Source: an uncultured Bacilli bacterium (lineage in GTDB: Bacteria > Bacillota_I > Bacilli_A > RF39 > UBA660). Taken from it: 7,984 bases of DNA. Numbering within the stretch: position 1 is the stretch's first letter; every line of letters starts with the position of its first letter. The stretch is taken from assembly GCA_934088535.1 (NCBI GenBank), contig CAKOJC010000045.1, positions 1-7,984 of the forward strand, written 5' to 3'. A model generated the notes under the pieces. The model ran no database searches, was not told the origin of the DNA, and saw only the letters and a program-made list of their open reading frames with translations. Of the stretch, positions 1 to 4,973 are shown in pieces. The position numbers were made by a program, and so were the translations under genes.

Positions 1-1322
1 ACAAACTCAAGTCTAACATAATTATCTTCAGCAGGTTCCATTATTTCCATAGTACCTTTTCTTTCACTTAAATCACTAATTACATTTCCAGAATAATCAT
101 TTGGTACAGTAATTACTACTCTCTCATAAGGTTCACATTTAACACCATCTATTTCATGGAAAATAACTTCTGGTTTAGATACACCAAGTTCATATCCTTC
201 TCTTCTCATATTTTCAATTAATATTGATAAGTGTAATTCTCCACGACCTGATACCTTAAATCCATCACTACTAGGTAATTCTTCTACTTCAAGTCCAACA
301 TTACGTTCAAGTTCTGCCATTAATCTATCTCTTAAATGTCTAGATGTAACAAATTTACCAACTTTACCAGCAAATGGACTATTATTAACCATGAAATTCA
401 TTGATAGTGTAGGCTTTTCTATTTCAATTTTTGGTAGAGGGTCTACATGATTAACATCACAAATAGTGTCTCCAATAGATATTTCAGGACAACCAGCTAC
501 TATAACTATATCTCCATAATATGCTTCATTAACTTCTCTTCTCTTAATTCCTTCGTTAACAAATATCTTAGTAATTCTTTCTTTAGTAAGTTCTCCATTA
601 TTTTTAGATATTGCTACTGTTTCACCAACTTTAATCTTACCTTTATTGATTCTACCAATACCAAGTCTACCAATATAATCATCATAATCAAGTGATGATA
701 TTTGTAATTGTAAAGGATCATTTTCATTTCCTTCAAATGGTTTAGTAGTTTCAATTATAGTATCAAGAAGTGGTGTAATATCTTTATTATCATCATTTTC
801 TTCATACTTAGCTATTCCTTCTTTAGCAATACCATATATAATCTTAAAATCTAATTGTTCATTAGTAGCACCTAATTCACAAAATAAATCAAAAGTCATA
901 TTAACTACTTCTTCAGCACGAGCATCTTTCTTGTCTATTTTATTAATAAATAATATTGGTCTTAATCCATATTTTAATGCTTCTTTTAATACAAATCTTG
1001 TTTGAGGCATTGGTCCTTCAGCTGAATCTACTAATAATACTACAGTATCTACTGTTTTAATAATTCTCTCTATTTCACTAGAAAAATCAGCATGTCCTGG
1101 AGTATCAACTATATTCATCTTAATACCTTTATATTTAATAGAACAGTTTTTAGCAGTAATTGTAATACCACGTTCACGTTCTAAGTCTCCACTATCCATT
1201 ACACAGTCAACTACTTGCTCATTCTCTCTAAATACTCCATTTTGTTTTAATAAGGCATCTACTAAAGTACTCTTACCAGCATCAACATGAGCAACAACTG
1301 CAAAGTTAATAATTTTTTCCAT
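1..1322 (-). CDS. typA: Translational GTPase TypA/BipA (C-terminal part cut off by window edge)
   Basis: Ribosome-binding GTPase of the EF-G/LepA superfamily, implicated in ribosome assembly and stress or low-temperature growth. I translated 440 codons; the family is about 610 residues, so roughly the last quarter lies beyond position 1. Visible motifs: P-loop AHVDAGKST (11-19), switch I DLERERGITI (46-55), G3 DTPGH with the catalytic-type His77 (73-77), G4 NKID (126-129), then the EF-G domain II region (IGRLGIGRI) and the TypA hallmark SGRGELHLSILIENMRREG followed by KPEVIFHEIDGVKCEPYE. The P-loop has Ala15 and Ser18 where Bacillus TypA has HVDHGKTT; this resembles EF-G and should remain functional. 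The start ATG (1320-1322) has an AGAGGGG ribosome-binding site at 1332-1338. It is transcribed away from the XRE cassette. The family call is certain. Confidence 0.97.
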   Translation of the reverse strand, partial: MEKIINFAVVAHVDAGKSTLVDALLKQNGVFRENEQVVDCVMDSGDLERERGITITAKNCSIKYKGIKMNIVDTPGHADFSSEIERIIKTVDTVVLLVDSAEGPMPQTRFVLKEALKYGLRPILFINKIDKKDARAEEVVNMTFDLFCELGATNEQLDFKIIYGIAKEGIAKYEENDDNKDITPLLDTIIETTKPFEGNENDPLQLQISSLDYDDYIGRLGIGRINKGKIKVGETVAISKNNGELTKERITKIFVNEGIKRREVNEAYYGDIVIVAGCPEISIGDTICDVNHVDPLPKIEIEKPTLSMNFMVNNSPFAGKVGKFVTSRHLRDRLMAELERNVGLEVEELPSSDGFKVSGRGELHLSILIENMRREGYELGVSKPEVIFHEIDGVKCEPYERVVITVPNDYSGNVISDLSERKGTMEIMEPAEDNYVRLEF

Positions 1323-1351
1323 AATCTCATCCCCTCTTAGATACGCACTTA

Positions 1352-1380
1352 ATAATACACTATTTTCAAGTATTTTTCAA
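1352..1380 (-). promoter_or_regulatory. Sigma-A-type promoter of typA
   Basis: On the minus strand, a -35 TTGAAA (1375-1380) is followed by a 17-bp spacer and a -10 TATTAT (1352-1357), about 30 bp upstream of the typA start. The octamer CTTGAAAA occurs twice with an 11-bp period (1363-1370 and 1374-1381 on the plus strand). Only the upstream copy has the correct spacing to serve as the -35. Confidence 0.65.
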
Positions 1381-1403
1381 GAAAAATCGTGTTTTTTTAT
1401 AAA

Positions 1404-1443
1404 TTATCACTATCAGTGTATTTTTATCACTTCCAGTAAATGG
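1404..1443. promoter_or_regulatory. Tandem operator-like repeat upstream of the first XRE gene
   Basis: Two 20-bp units lie head to tail (1404-1423 and 1424-1443). Both begin TTATCACT and carry CAGT at the same offset, with 14 of 20 positions identical. Each contains a small dyad: CACTATCAGTG (1408-1418, perfect CACT-N3-AGTG) and CACTTCCAGTA (1428-1438, ACT-N3-AGT). The centres are exactly 20 bp apart, about two helical turns, so bound dimers would lie on one face. The TATCAC half-site resembles lambda repressor operators, which I take as convergence within the HTH fold. The location 45-80 bp before the XRE start suggests autoregulation. Which protein binds is inferred. Confidence 0.5.
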
Positions 1444-1487
1444 TTAAAATTTCCAAATAATGGGAAAATATTATTAGGAGTTTAATG

Positions 1488-1748
1488 ATGAAAGATACAT
1501 TTGATTTTAAAGATGAAAAAGAAATTTATACTACTATAGGAAAGAATATAAAATATTATAGAAAACTATATAGTTTAAATGTTGAAGATCTTACACAAGA
1601 ACATTTAGCAGAACTTGCTAATGTATCAACATCATTAATAGGTAATCTTGAAAGCAAAAAGACTTATCAAGGTATAAGTATTTATAATTTATACAAGATA
1701 AGTCTAATATTAAATGTTCCAATAGAAAAGTTTTTTATTAATCGTTAA
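1488..1748 (+). CDS. Small XRE-family helix-turn-helix regulator 1
   Basis: Stand-alone HTH_3/XRE DNA-binding protein of 86 residues with no effector domain. The N-terminal tail is acidic (DTFDFKDEKE). Helix 1 is IGKNIKYYRK, the helix-turn-helix is TQEHLAELANVSTSLIGNLES (about 36-56), and the closing helices are LYKISLILNVPIEKFF. The loop before the HTH is longer than usual by five residues compared with regulator 2, a feature shared with regulator 3. There are two adjacent ATGs (1485 and 1488). The AGGAG at 1476-1480 is 7 nt from the second and only 4 from the first, so 1488 is preferred. A short TTTCC-N8-GGAAA inverted repeat (1450-1467) lies in the leader, and operator-like repeats lie upstream. 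The 3' end overlaps the convergent regulator 2 gene by 11 bp with no terminator between them. Probably an autorepressor; its targets are unknown. Confidence 0.88.
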   Translation: MKDTFDFKDEKEIYTTIGKNIKYYRKLYSLNVEDLTQEHLAELANVSTSLIGNLESKKTYQGISIYNLYKISLILNVPIEKFFINR

Positions 1749-1998
1749 CTTCTATTGACTCAAAGAATTTATCAATAGATACATTAAGTACAACAGATAT
1801 TTTATACAAAGACATAAGTGATAATCCTTCACTACCTCTAGTACTTTCAAATTTTCTAATAAACTCAGGTGATACACCTATATCTATCGCAAGTTGTTCT
1901 TGAGTAATACCACATAATTTTCTATACTTGACTACATTATATGCTATTGTCTTAATTATATTTTCATCAAAATTGAAATCTCTTTTAAACTTAGTCAT
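1738..1998 (-). CDS. Small XRE-family helix-turn-helix regulator 2
   Basis: Stand-alone XRE/HTH_3 protein of 86 residues. Helix 1 is IAYNVVKYRKLCG, the helix-turn-helix is ITQEQLAIDIGVSPEFIRKFES (31-52), then SLYKISVVLNVSIDKFF (63-79). It shares the LYKIS-x-VLN-x-x-I-x-KFF ending with regulators 1 and 3, so the three are paralogues. It is the most divergent: it lacks the 5-residue loop insertion and has a different recognition helix (SPEFIRKFE against STSLIGNLE and SVSLISNLE), which predicts a different operator. The start ATG (1996-1998) has AGGTGAA at 2002-2008. It is divergent from regulator 3 across about 100 bp holding AATGTA/TACATT sites, and convergent and overlapping by 11 bp with regulator 1. 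Likely one half of a two-repressor switch (inference). Confidence 0.88.
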   Translation of the reverse strand: MTKFKRDFNFDENIIKTIAYNVVKYRKLCGITQEQLAIDIGVSPEFIRKFESTRGSEGLSLMSLYKISVVLNVSIDKFFESIEVND

Positions 1999-2019
1999 TA
2001 TTTCACCTAAGTAATATTT

Positions 2020-2063
2020 TACATTGTTTTAATATTTAATTATGTAATGTAGTACTATACATT
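2020..2063. promoter_or_regulatory. Shared operator array between divergent XRE genes
   Basis: Three identical hexamer half-sites occur in the 101-bp divergent intergenic region: TACATT at 2020-2025, AATGTA at 2046-2051 and TACATT at 2058-2063. The last two form an 18-bp palindrome with perfect 6-bp arms and a 6-bp centre (2046-2063). This palindrome overlaps the predicted -35 of the rightward promoter, while the outlying half-site lies close to the leftward start. The geometry fits a helix-turn-helix dimer and repression of both genes. Assignment to regulator 2 or 3 is inferred. Confidence 0.5.
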
Positions 2064-2084
2064 TAATATTATTTATTTTATAAT
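2056..2084 (+). promoter_or_regulatory. Promoter for the XRE regulator 3 / unknown-protein pair
   Basis: A perfect -10 TATAAT (2079-2084) lies 17 bp from a weak -35 TATACA (2056-2061; four of six consensus bases). The transcript would begin near 2091, giving a very short leader before the AGGTGA ribosome-binding site. The -35 lies inside the right half of the 2046-2063 palindrome, so occupancy there should block this promoter. Confidence 0.45.
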
Positions 2085-2099
2085 TGTTATAGGTGAACT

Positions 2100-2348
2100 A
2101 TGGATCAAGATAAATTAAATAAGATAATTGGTAAAAATATAAAGAAATATAGAAACAAAACCATATTAGATGGAAAAAAAATTACACAAGAAAAACTAGC
2201 TGAATTAATAAACGTATCAGTCTCATTAATAAGTAATTTAGAAAGTAGTAAATGTAAAACAGGAATAAGTATAACAAATCTATATAAAATTTCTATAGTT
2301 TTAAATACACCAATAAGTAAATTTATGGAGGATAATGATGAACTATAA
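2100..2348 (+). CDS. Small XRE-family helix-turn-helix regulator 3
   Basis: XRE/HTH_3 protein of 82 residues. Helix 1 is IIGKNIKKYRN (9-19), followed by a loop TILDGKK with the same 5-residue extension as regulator 1, the helix-turn-helix ITQEKLAELINVSVSLISNLES (28-49) and the closing LYKISIVLNTPISKFM (61-76). It is closer to regulator 1 than to regulator 2 both in the loop and in the SLI-x-NLES recognition helix. The start is set by AGGTG at 2091-2095, a short 4-nt spacing. Its last codons contain the GGAGG ribosome-binding site and start of the next gene, so the two are a translationally coupled pair. A regulator coupled to an unknown protein is the layout of some toxin-antitoxin and defence modules, but no toxin fold is recognisable in the partner. 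Confidence 0.88.
   Translation: MDQDKLNKIIGKNIKKYRNKTILDGKKITQEKLAELINVSVSLISNLESSKCKTGISITNLYKISIVLNTPISKFMEDNDEL
2327..2331 (+). promoter_or_regulatory. Ribosome-binding site inside the XRE regulator 3 gene
   Basis: GGAGG within the last codons of regulator 3. It is 6 nt before the ATG at 2338 and 3 nt before the ATG at 2335, favouring 2338 as the start of the downstream gene. Its position indicates translational coupling. Confidence 0.6.
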
Positions 2349-2865
2349 TGATTATATATTAAAAGATTATATTAATAACAGTTCTGATATTATTAAATTT
2401 TTAAATGATAAATTACTTGATAATTTAATAAATAACATAGATAATTCTAATGTAATAGTAACTTCTCATCTAATTCATAAAGAAAACACTATTACGATTA
2501 AAGAACAATTTATTTTTAACTTAGATAATTATATTACATTCATTAAACAAAATATAAATATTGATCAACTAAAAATAAGATACATCATTAGTGAAACGCT
2601 AAATAATAAATATAATAAAATCCTTTTATCAAATAAATACTACTATAGTAATTTAGAACTATATCATAAAGAATTTATAAATATGTTTATGTACAAATAC
2701 TTAAAAAATATAGAATTTCTAAATAAATACATAAAATTAACTAAGCTTAATTTTAAAGATCTCTGTCAGTTAATTAACACAAATAAAAAAGCACATATTT
2801 ACTTTGAAGATATTACAAGTAACAATGTGCAATATTATATAAATTTAATTAGAAGTATTAGTTAA
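2338..2865 (+). CDS. Unrecognised AT-rich, probably helical protein coupled to XRE regulator 3
   Basis: I do not recognise this protein. It has 175 residues from ATG 2338 (176 from 2335). It is dominated by Asn, Ile, Lys, Leu and Tyr, with no Gly, Pro or Trp and a single Ala (in KKAH near the C terminus). It has no signal peptide or membrane segment. Spaced hydrophobic residues (for example NMFMYKYLKNIEFLNKYIKL) suggest a mostly alpha-helical cytoplasmic protein, perhaps with a beta stretch near VIVTSHLIH and TITIKEQFIFNL. It starts inside the regulator 3 gene (11-bp overlap) with a GGAGG site, so the two products are made together. Its 3' end overlaps the convergent fic gene by 21 bp. In bases 2401-2460 only 8 of 60 are G or C, against 20 of 60 in a typA segment. 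The strong start, long open frame and coupling support a real gene. Partner or effector of the regulator is only a guess. Confidence 0.75.
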   Translation: MNYNDYILKDYINNSSDIIKFLNDKLLDNLINNIDNSNVIVTSHLIHKENTITIKEQFIFNLDNYITFIKQNINIDQLKIRYIISETLNNKYNKILLSNKYYYSNLELYHKEFINMFMYKYLKNIEFLNKYIKLTKLNFKDLCQLINTNKKAHIYFEDITSNNVQYYINLIRSIS

Positions 2866-3930
2866 TATATCATACATATTAGTATAAGTGAAAGTTACTC
2901 TATTAGTACCTTTCTTTTTTTCTTTTACTAAGTATCCTTGTTCAACCAATTTATTAAGAACTTTATTAACAGAATTAATATGTAACTTACATTCTTCAAC
3001 TATATCATTAGTAGTAAATACTATTTTCTTAGCTATTACAGGATATACTTTATATATTGTACTTCCACCAATAGTGATTTTAAAATCTTCTAAATCTCTA
3101 CTATATATTTTATTTATTTTTTTAATTCTCTTAATATTTATACTACATTGATTAATAATACATTCTAGTATAAACTTTATAAACTTAGAAAATTTTTCAT
3201 CAACCTTATCACTAAGTAATGTAAAATAAGTATTTTTCAAATTATCAATAGCTTCTGATATAAATAATATTGGTGGTTCTTTCTTATAAAAAGATAGTTG
3301 TATAGGAATCATAAGTCTTCCCATTTTGCCGTTACCTGTTAAATATGGATGTAGCTTTTCATATTGATAATGTGTTATTGCTAAAGAAATAAAATCAGGT
3401 TCTTTAGGTTCATTCATATATTCACATAAATTCTTCATATAACCATTTAATTCATTATATAAAGGTGGTACAAAAGAAACACTAGATCCTGCAAGACCAG
3501 GCTTTAATATATAAGTTTGAGTTTTTCTTAAATGTCCACTACCCTTAGTAGAATTATCTTTTTTACAATTACTTAAAAGGGCTTTATTTATCTTATTAAA
3601 TACATCAATTGAAAATCCATTCTTACCAGCATAAGAAAGACCAGATAATAAAGTTAGTTTAATATTGTTGAATTGTATTACAGTATTATTTTTACTTTTA
3701 TATGGCATTAAAAACATATCTTCTTTAGTTATCTTCGCATTATCAATTTTAAATGAATAATAAGTATCAATTATAAAAGCAGATTCTAAAAATGATTTAT
3801 AATCAAAAGTCATACTCTTAAGAAAACCTTTATATTCCCCATATGCTTCTTTCGCGTCACATAGTAGTTTCATAATAGAGTTATCAAGTTCATAATCAAA
3901 AGGTAATTTTTTTGCTTTATATGGTTCCAT
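2845..3930 (-). CDS. Fic-domain protein with N-terminal inhibitory-type helix and C-terminal winged helix
   Basis: Fic proteins transfer AMP or related groups from nucleotides to target-protein hydroxyls. Domain order over 361 residues: Fic_N-type start (KLPFDYEL at 8-15); inhibitory-motif region SFKIDN (59-64), equivalent to S/T-x3-E-G/N of class II Fic proteins; AGSSVSFVPP (147-156) before the Fic core; active-site loop HPYLTGNGKMGR (194-205, catalytic-type His194); then a winged helix at about 303-357 (FTTNDIVEECKLHINSVNKVLNKL region). Length and architecture match class II Fic-wHTH proteins. Departures from the H-x-F-x-D/E-G-N-G-R-x-x-R consensus: Tyr196 for Phe, Thr198 for the metal-binding acid, Lys202 for the first Arg. 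The inhibitory Glu is Asp63. AMPylation activity is therefore uncertain. The start has AGGAG at 3939-3943, 8 nt away. The gene converges on and overlaps the unknown gene by 21 bp. A weak promoter (-10 GATAAT, 3953-3958) is possible. Confidence 0.92.
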   Translation of the reverse strand: MEPYKAKKLPFDYELDNSIMKLLCDAKEAYGEYKGFLKSMTFDYKSFLESAFIIDTYYSFKIDNAKITKEDMFLMPYKSKNNTVIQFNNIKLTLLSGLSYAGKNGFSIDVFNKINKALLSNCKKDNSTKGSGHLRKTQTYILKPGLAGSSVSFVPPLYNELNGYMKNLCEYMNEPKEPDFISLAITHYQYEKLHPYLTGNGKMGRLMIPIQLSFYKKEPPILFISEAIDNLKNTYFTLLSDKVDEKFSKFIKFILECIINQCSINIKRIKKINKIYSRDLEDFKITIGGSTIYKVYPVIAKKIVFTTNDIVEECKLHINSVNKVLNKLVEQGYLVKEKKKGTNRVTFTYTNMYDILTNTSN

Positions 3931-3969
3931 ACTTTACACTCCTTAATTATATATTATCATAAATATAAT

Positions 3970-4007
3970 AAAAAATATACATATTCAATTAAAAATATGT
4001 ATATTTT
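3970..4007 (-). terminator. Intrinsic terminator after the chagasin-like gene
   Basis: A perfect 14-bp stem (3972-3985 with 3994-4007) and an 8-nt loop, followed on the minus strand by six T (3975-3970) and more T-rich sequence. The stem is nearly all A-T pairs, so it is weak by thermodynamics. It begins on the stop codon of the gene at 4006-4392 and lies just before the fic promoter region, insulating fic from leftward read-through. Confidence 0.6.
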
Positions 4008-4392
4008 AGTATGGATTAGGATAACTAGTAAGTCCAGTTCCTTCACCCTTAGTCCAAATTATTTTATTTTTTAAAACTTTAAGTCCATATATTATTTTAT
4101 ACAAAGTATTATCTTCATTTTTATAATAAAATGTTAAAGTAGTATTGCCATTTTTATTTGGTTCAAAAACCCATTTATTATCTTCACTACTAGATAATTT
4201 AACATTATCATTATCAGATTCAAAACTCCAACTGTAACCATCTTTTAGATCTATATCATACTCTATAGTCATCTTATTTTTATATACCGCCAAATATTTT
4301 GAAGTAGGACCCCAAAATATCAAATAAATTGATAAAATAGCCGTTACACCAAACATAATATAAAATCTTAAATACTTCTTTATATGTTTCAT
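4006..4392 (-). CDS. Membrane-anchored chagasin-like (inhibitor I42 fold) protein
   Basis: A 128-residue protein with a basic N terminus (MKHIKKYLR), one transmembrane segment or uncleaved signal at about 10-28 (FYIMFGVTAILSIYLIFWG) and a beta-rich extracytoplasmic domain. The pattern GYSW (52-55), then KWVFEPNKNG (73-82), TTLTFYYKN (84-92) and a final KIIYGLKVLK strand (about 99-108) follows the order of conserved strands in chagasin/ICP cysteine-protease inhibitors (Inhibitor_I42). The family's inhibitory loops are not conserved: NPTTG appears as DLKDG, the GxGG loop as SSEDN, and the RPW loop as KNEDN. The fold is thus suggested but protease inhibition is doubtful. A C-terminal tail (KGEGTGLTSYPNPY) follows. 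The start has GGTGA at 4397-4401, 4 nt away. It is flanked by its own terminator and promoter, so probably monocistronic. Function is unassigned. Confidence 0.7.
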   Translation of the reverse strand: MKHIKKYLRFYIMFGVTAILSIYLIFWGPTSKYLAVYKNKMTIEYDIDLKDGYSWSFESDNDNVKLSSSEDNKWVFEPNKNGNTTLTFYYKNEDNTLYKIIYGLKVLKNKIIWTKGEGTGLTSYPNPY

Positions 4393-4407
4393 ATCTTCAC
4401 CACAATA

Positions 4408-4436
4408 ATAATAACACTTTTCACAATTTTAATCAA
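4408..4436 (-). promoter_or_regulatory. Promoter of the chagasin-like gene
   Basis: Minus-strand -35 TTGATT (4431-4436), 17-bp spacer, -10 TATTAT (4408-4413). The predicted transcript start is near 4401, leaving only about 9 nt before the ATG and abutting the GGTGA site, so a very short leader is implied. It sits directly after the U-tract of the 4439-4473 terminator, a natural end-of-one-unit, start-of-next arrangement. Confidence 0.4.
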
Positions 4437-4438
4437 AC

Positions 4439-4473
4439 AAAAAACAACCCGTTCTGATAAAACAAGATTGTTT
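4439..4473 (-). terminator. Intrinsic terminator hairpin with U-tract, in the AT-rich gap
   Basis: On the minus strand an outer stem of nine pairs (AAACAATCT at 4465-4473 with GGGTTGTTT at 4442-4450, including G-U pairs), one bulged base (4464), an inner stem of five pairs (GTTTT at 4459-4463 with AGAAC at 4451-4455) and a 3-nt loop. TTGTTTTTT (4447-4439) forms the U-tail. It is among the most GC-containing DNA of the gap. No gene lies directly upstream of it on this strand, so it must end a transcript from the gap or read-through from the hydrogenase operon. Confidence 0.55.
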
Positions 4474-4500
4474 CGAGTTTCCGAAAATAAACTATGAATC

Positions 4501-4530
4501 ATTTATATTAATTTAAAAATTAATATAAAT
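4501..4530. repeat. 30-bp near-perfect palindrome
   Basis: Arms of 14 bp (4501-4514 and 4517-4530) are exact reverse complements around a 2-bp AA centre. All bases are A or T. It lacks a following T-tract on either strand, so it is not a standard terminator. It could be a protein-binding site, a cruciform, or an RNA stem near the 3' end of the candidate transcript. Confidence 0.7.
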
Positions 4531-4908
4531 ACTTCTAAATATTATCAGTATTTAGCATAATTTCTTATCATTTTGAGTTTTACTTTCTCAACGTTATAAC
4601 ATTTGTCCTTAGTAGATAAGACATCTATTTCTTAAATTAATAAGATATTTTTATTATTTATATTATTTTGATATAAAATATTATTAGTAAGATAGATATA
4701 TAATTAAGTTAGTAAATTAATACTAAATAAGAACATATAATTGAAAAATAATATTAATTATATCCAATATAAATAAGTAAAAATAATATAGACTTTTTCA
4801 CTAATATAATTAAATTATTTATATTATTATATAAGTTTATAAAGTATTTAAACTTAAATAAATTATTATATAATAGATATAACATTTAATTATCTATTGG
4901 ACAAGTAT

Positions 4909-4937
4909 ATTTTACCAAATATTTTATACCATGTCAA
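4909..4937 (-). promoter_or_regulatory. Orphan consensus-like promoter reading left into the AT-rich gap
   Basis: Minus strand: perfect -35 TTGACA (4932-4937), 17-bp spacer, -10 TAAAAT (4909-4914) preceded by TGG, an extended -10 (TGn). This is the best promoter match in the window, yet the first possible gene downstream is over 500 bp away and has a closer promoter of its own. It lies just beyond the hydrogenase terminators, so it starts a new transcription unit. Confidence 0.55.
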
Positions 4938-4941
4938 TACA

Positions 4942-4971
4942 TTTTAAAAAAATTATTTGATTTTTTTAAAA
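4942..4971 (-). terminator. Second hairpin of a tandem pair behind the hydrogenase gene
   Basis: A perfect 12-bp stem (4942-4953 with 4960-4971) and 6-nt loop, all A/T except one loop G. It repeats the dimensions of the neighbouring 4974-5003 hairpin and is 2 bp away. On the minus strand it comes second. The arms contain T7/A7 runs, so either strand can provide a U-rich arm. Probably a backup terminator. Confidence 0.45.
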
Positions 4972-4973
4972 AT

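Larger units (their letters stand above)
4439..4902 (-). ncRNA. Candidate non-coding transcript (promoter-to-terminator unit without ORF)
   Basis: Speculative. A consensus-like promoter at 4909-4937 fires leftward, and the first strong terminator downstream is at 4439-4473. This defines a possible RNA of about 460 nt. Reading the minus strand between them I find only ORFs of at most a few dozen codons without ribosome-binding sites. Near the 5' end AATAGATA pairs with TATCTATT (4872-4898). Further along, TAGAT-N5-ATCTA (4613-4627) and the 30-bp palindrome (4501-4530) can fold. The middle is nearly pure A/T, unusual for a structured RNA, so a decayed gene behind a surviving promoter is an equal alternative. 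Confidence 0.25.

Noticed and set aside
447..695. Plus-strand ORF of 82 codons
   Set aside because: Lies wholly inside typA on the other strand; its Asn/Ser/Ile/Phe-rich translation has no ribosome-binding site or family resemblance. An antisense shadow.
1404..1443. Tandem repeat as the beginning of a CRISPR array
   Set aside because: Only two 20-bp units, imperfect, without spacers or cas genes; better explained as operators.
2888..3151. Plus-strand ORF of 87 codons with hydrophobic stretches
   Set aside because: Antisense to the conserved winged-helix end of fic. The hydrophobicity comes from reading Lys/Asn-rich codons backwards, and there is no ribosome-binding site.
1485..3930. XRE-Fic cassette as a prophage or integrative element
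   Set aside because: No integrase, recombinase, structural gene, tRNA target or flanking attachment repeat is visible. The switch-like regulator layout alone is not enough.
3946..3951. Perfect TATAAT upstream of fic
   Set aside because: It lies only 2 bp from the ribosome-binding site, so a transcript from it would start at or within the site. The GATAAT at 3953-3958 is a slightly better candidate, though its -35 is poor.
4389..4502. Minus-strand 37-codon ORF whose TGA overlaps the ATG of the chagasin-like gene (ATGA)
   Set aside because: The overlap looks like coupling, but there is no ribosome-binding site before its ATG, it would use TGA unlike the other genes here, and it runs straight through a terminator hairpin and the downstream promoter.
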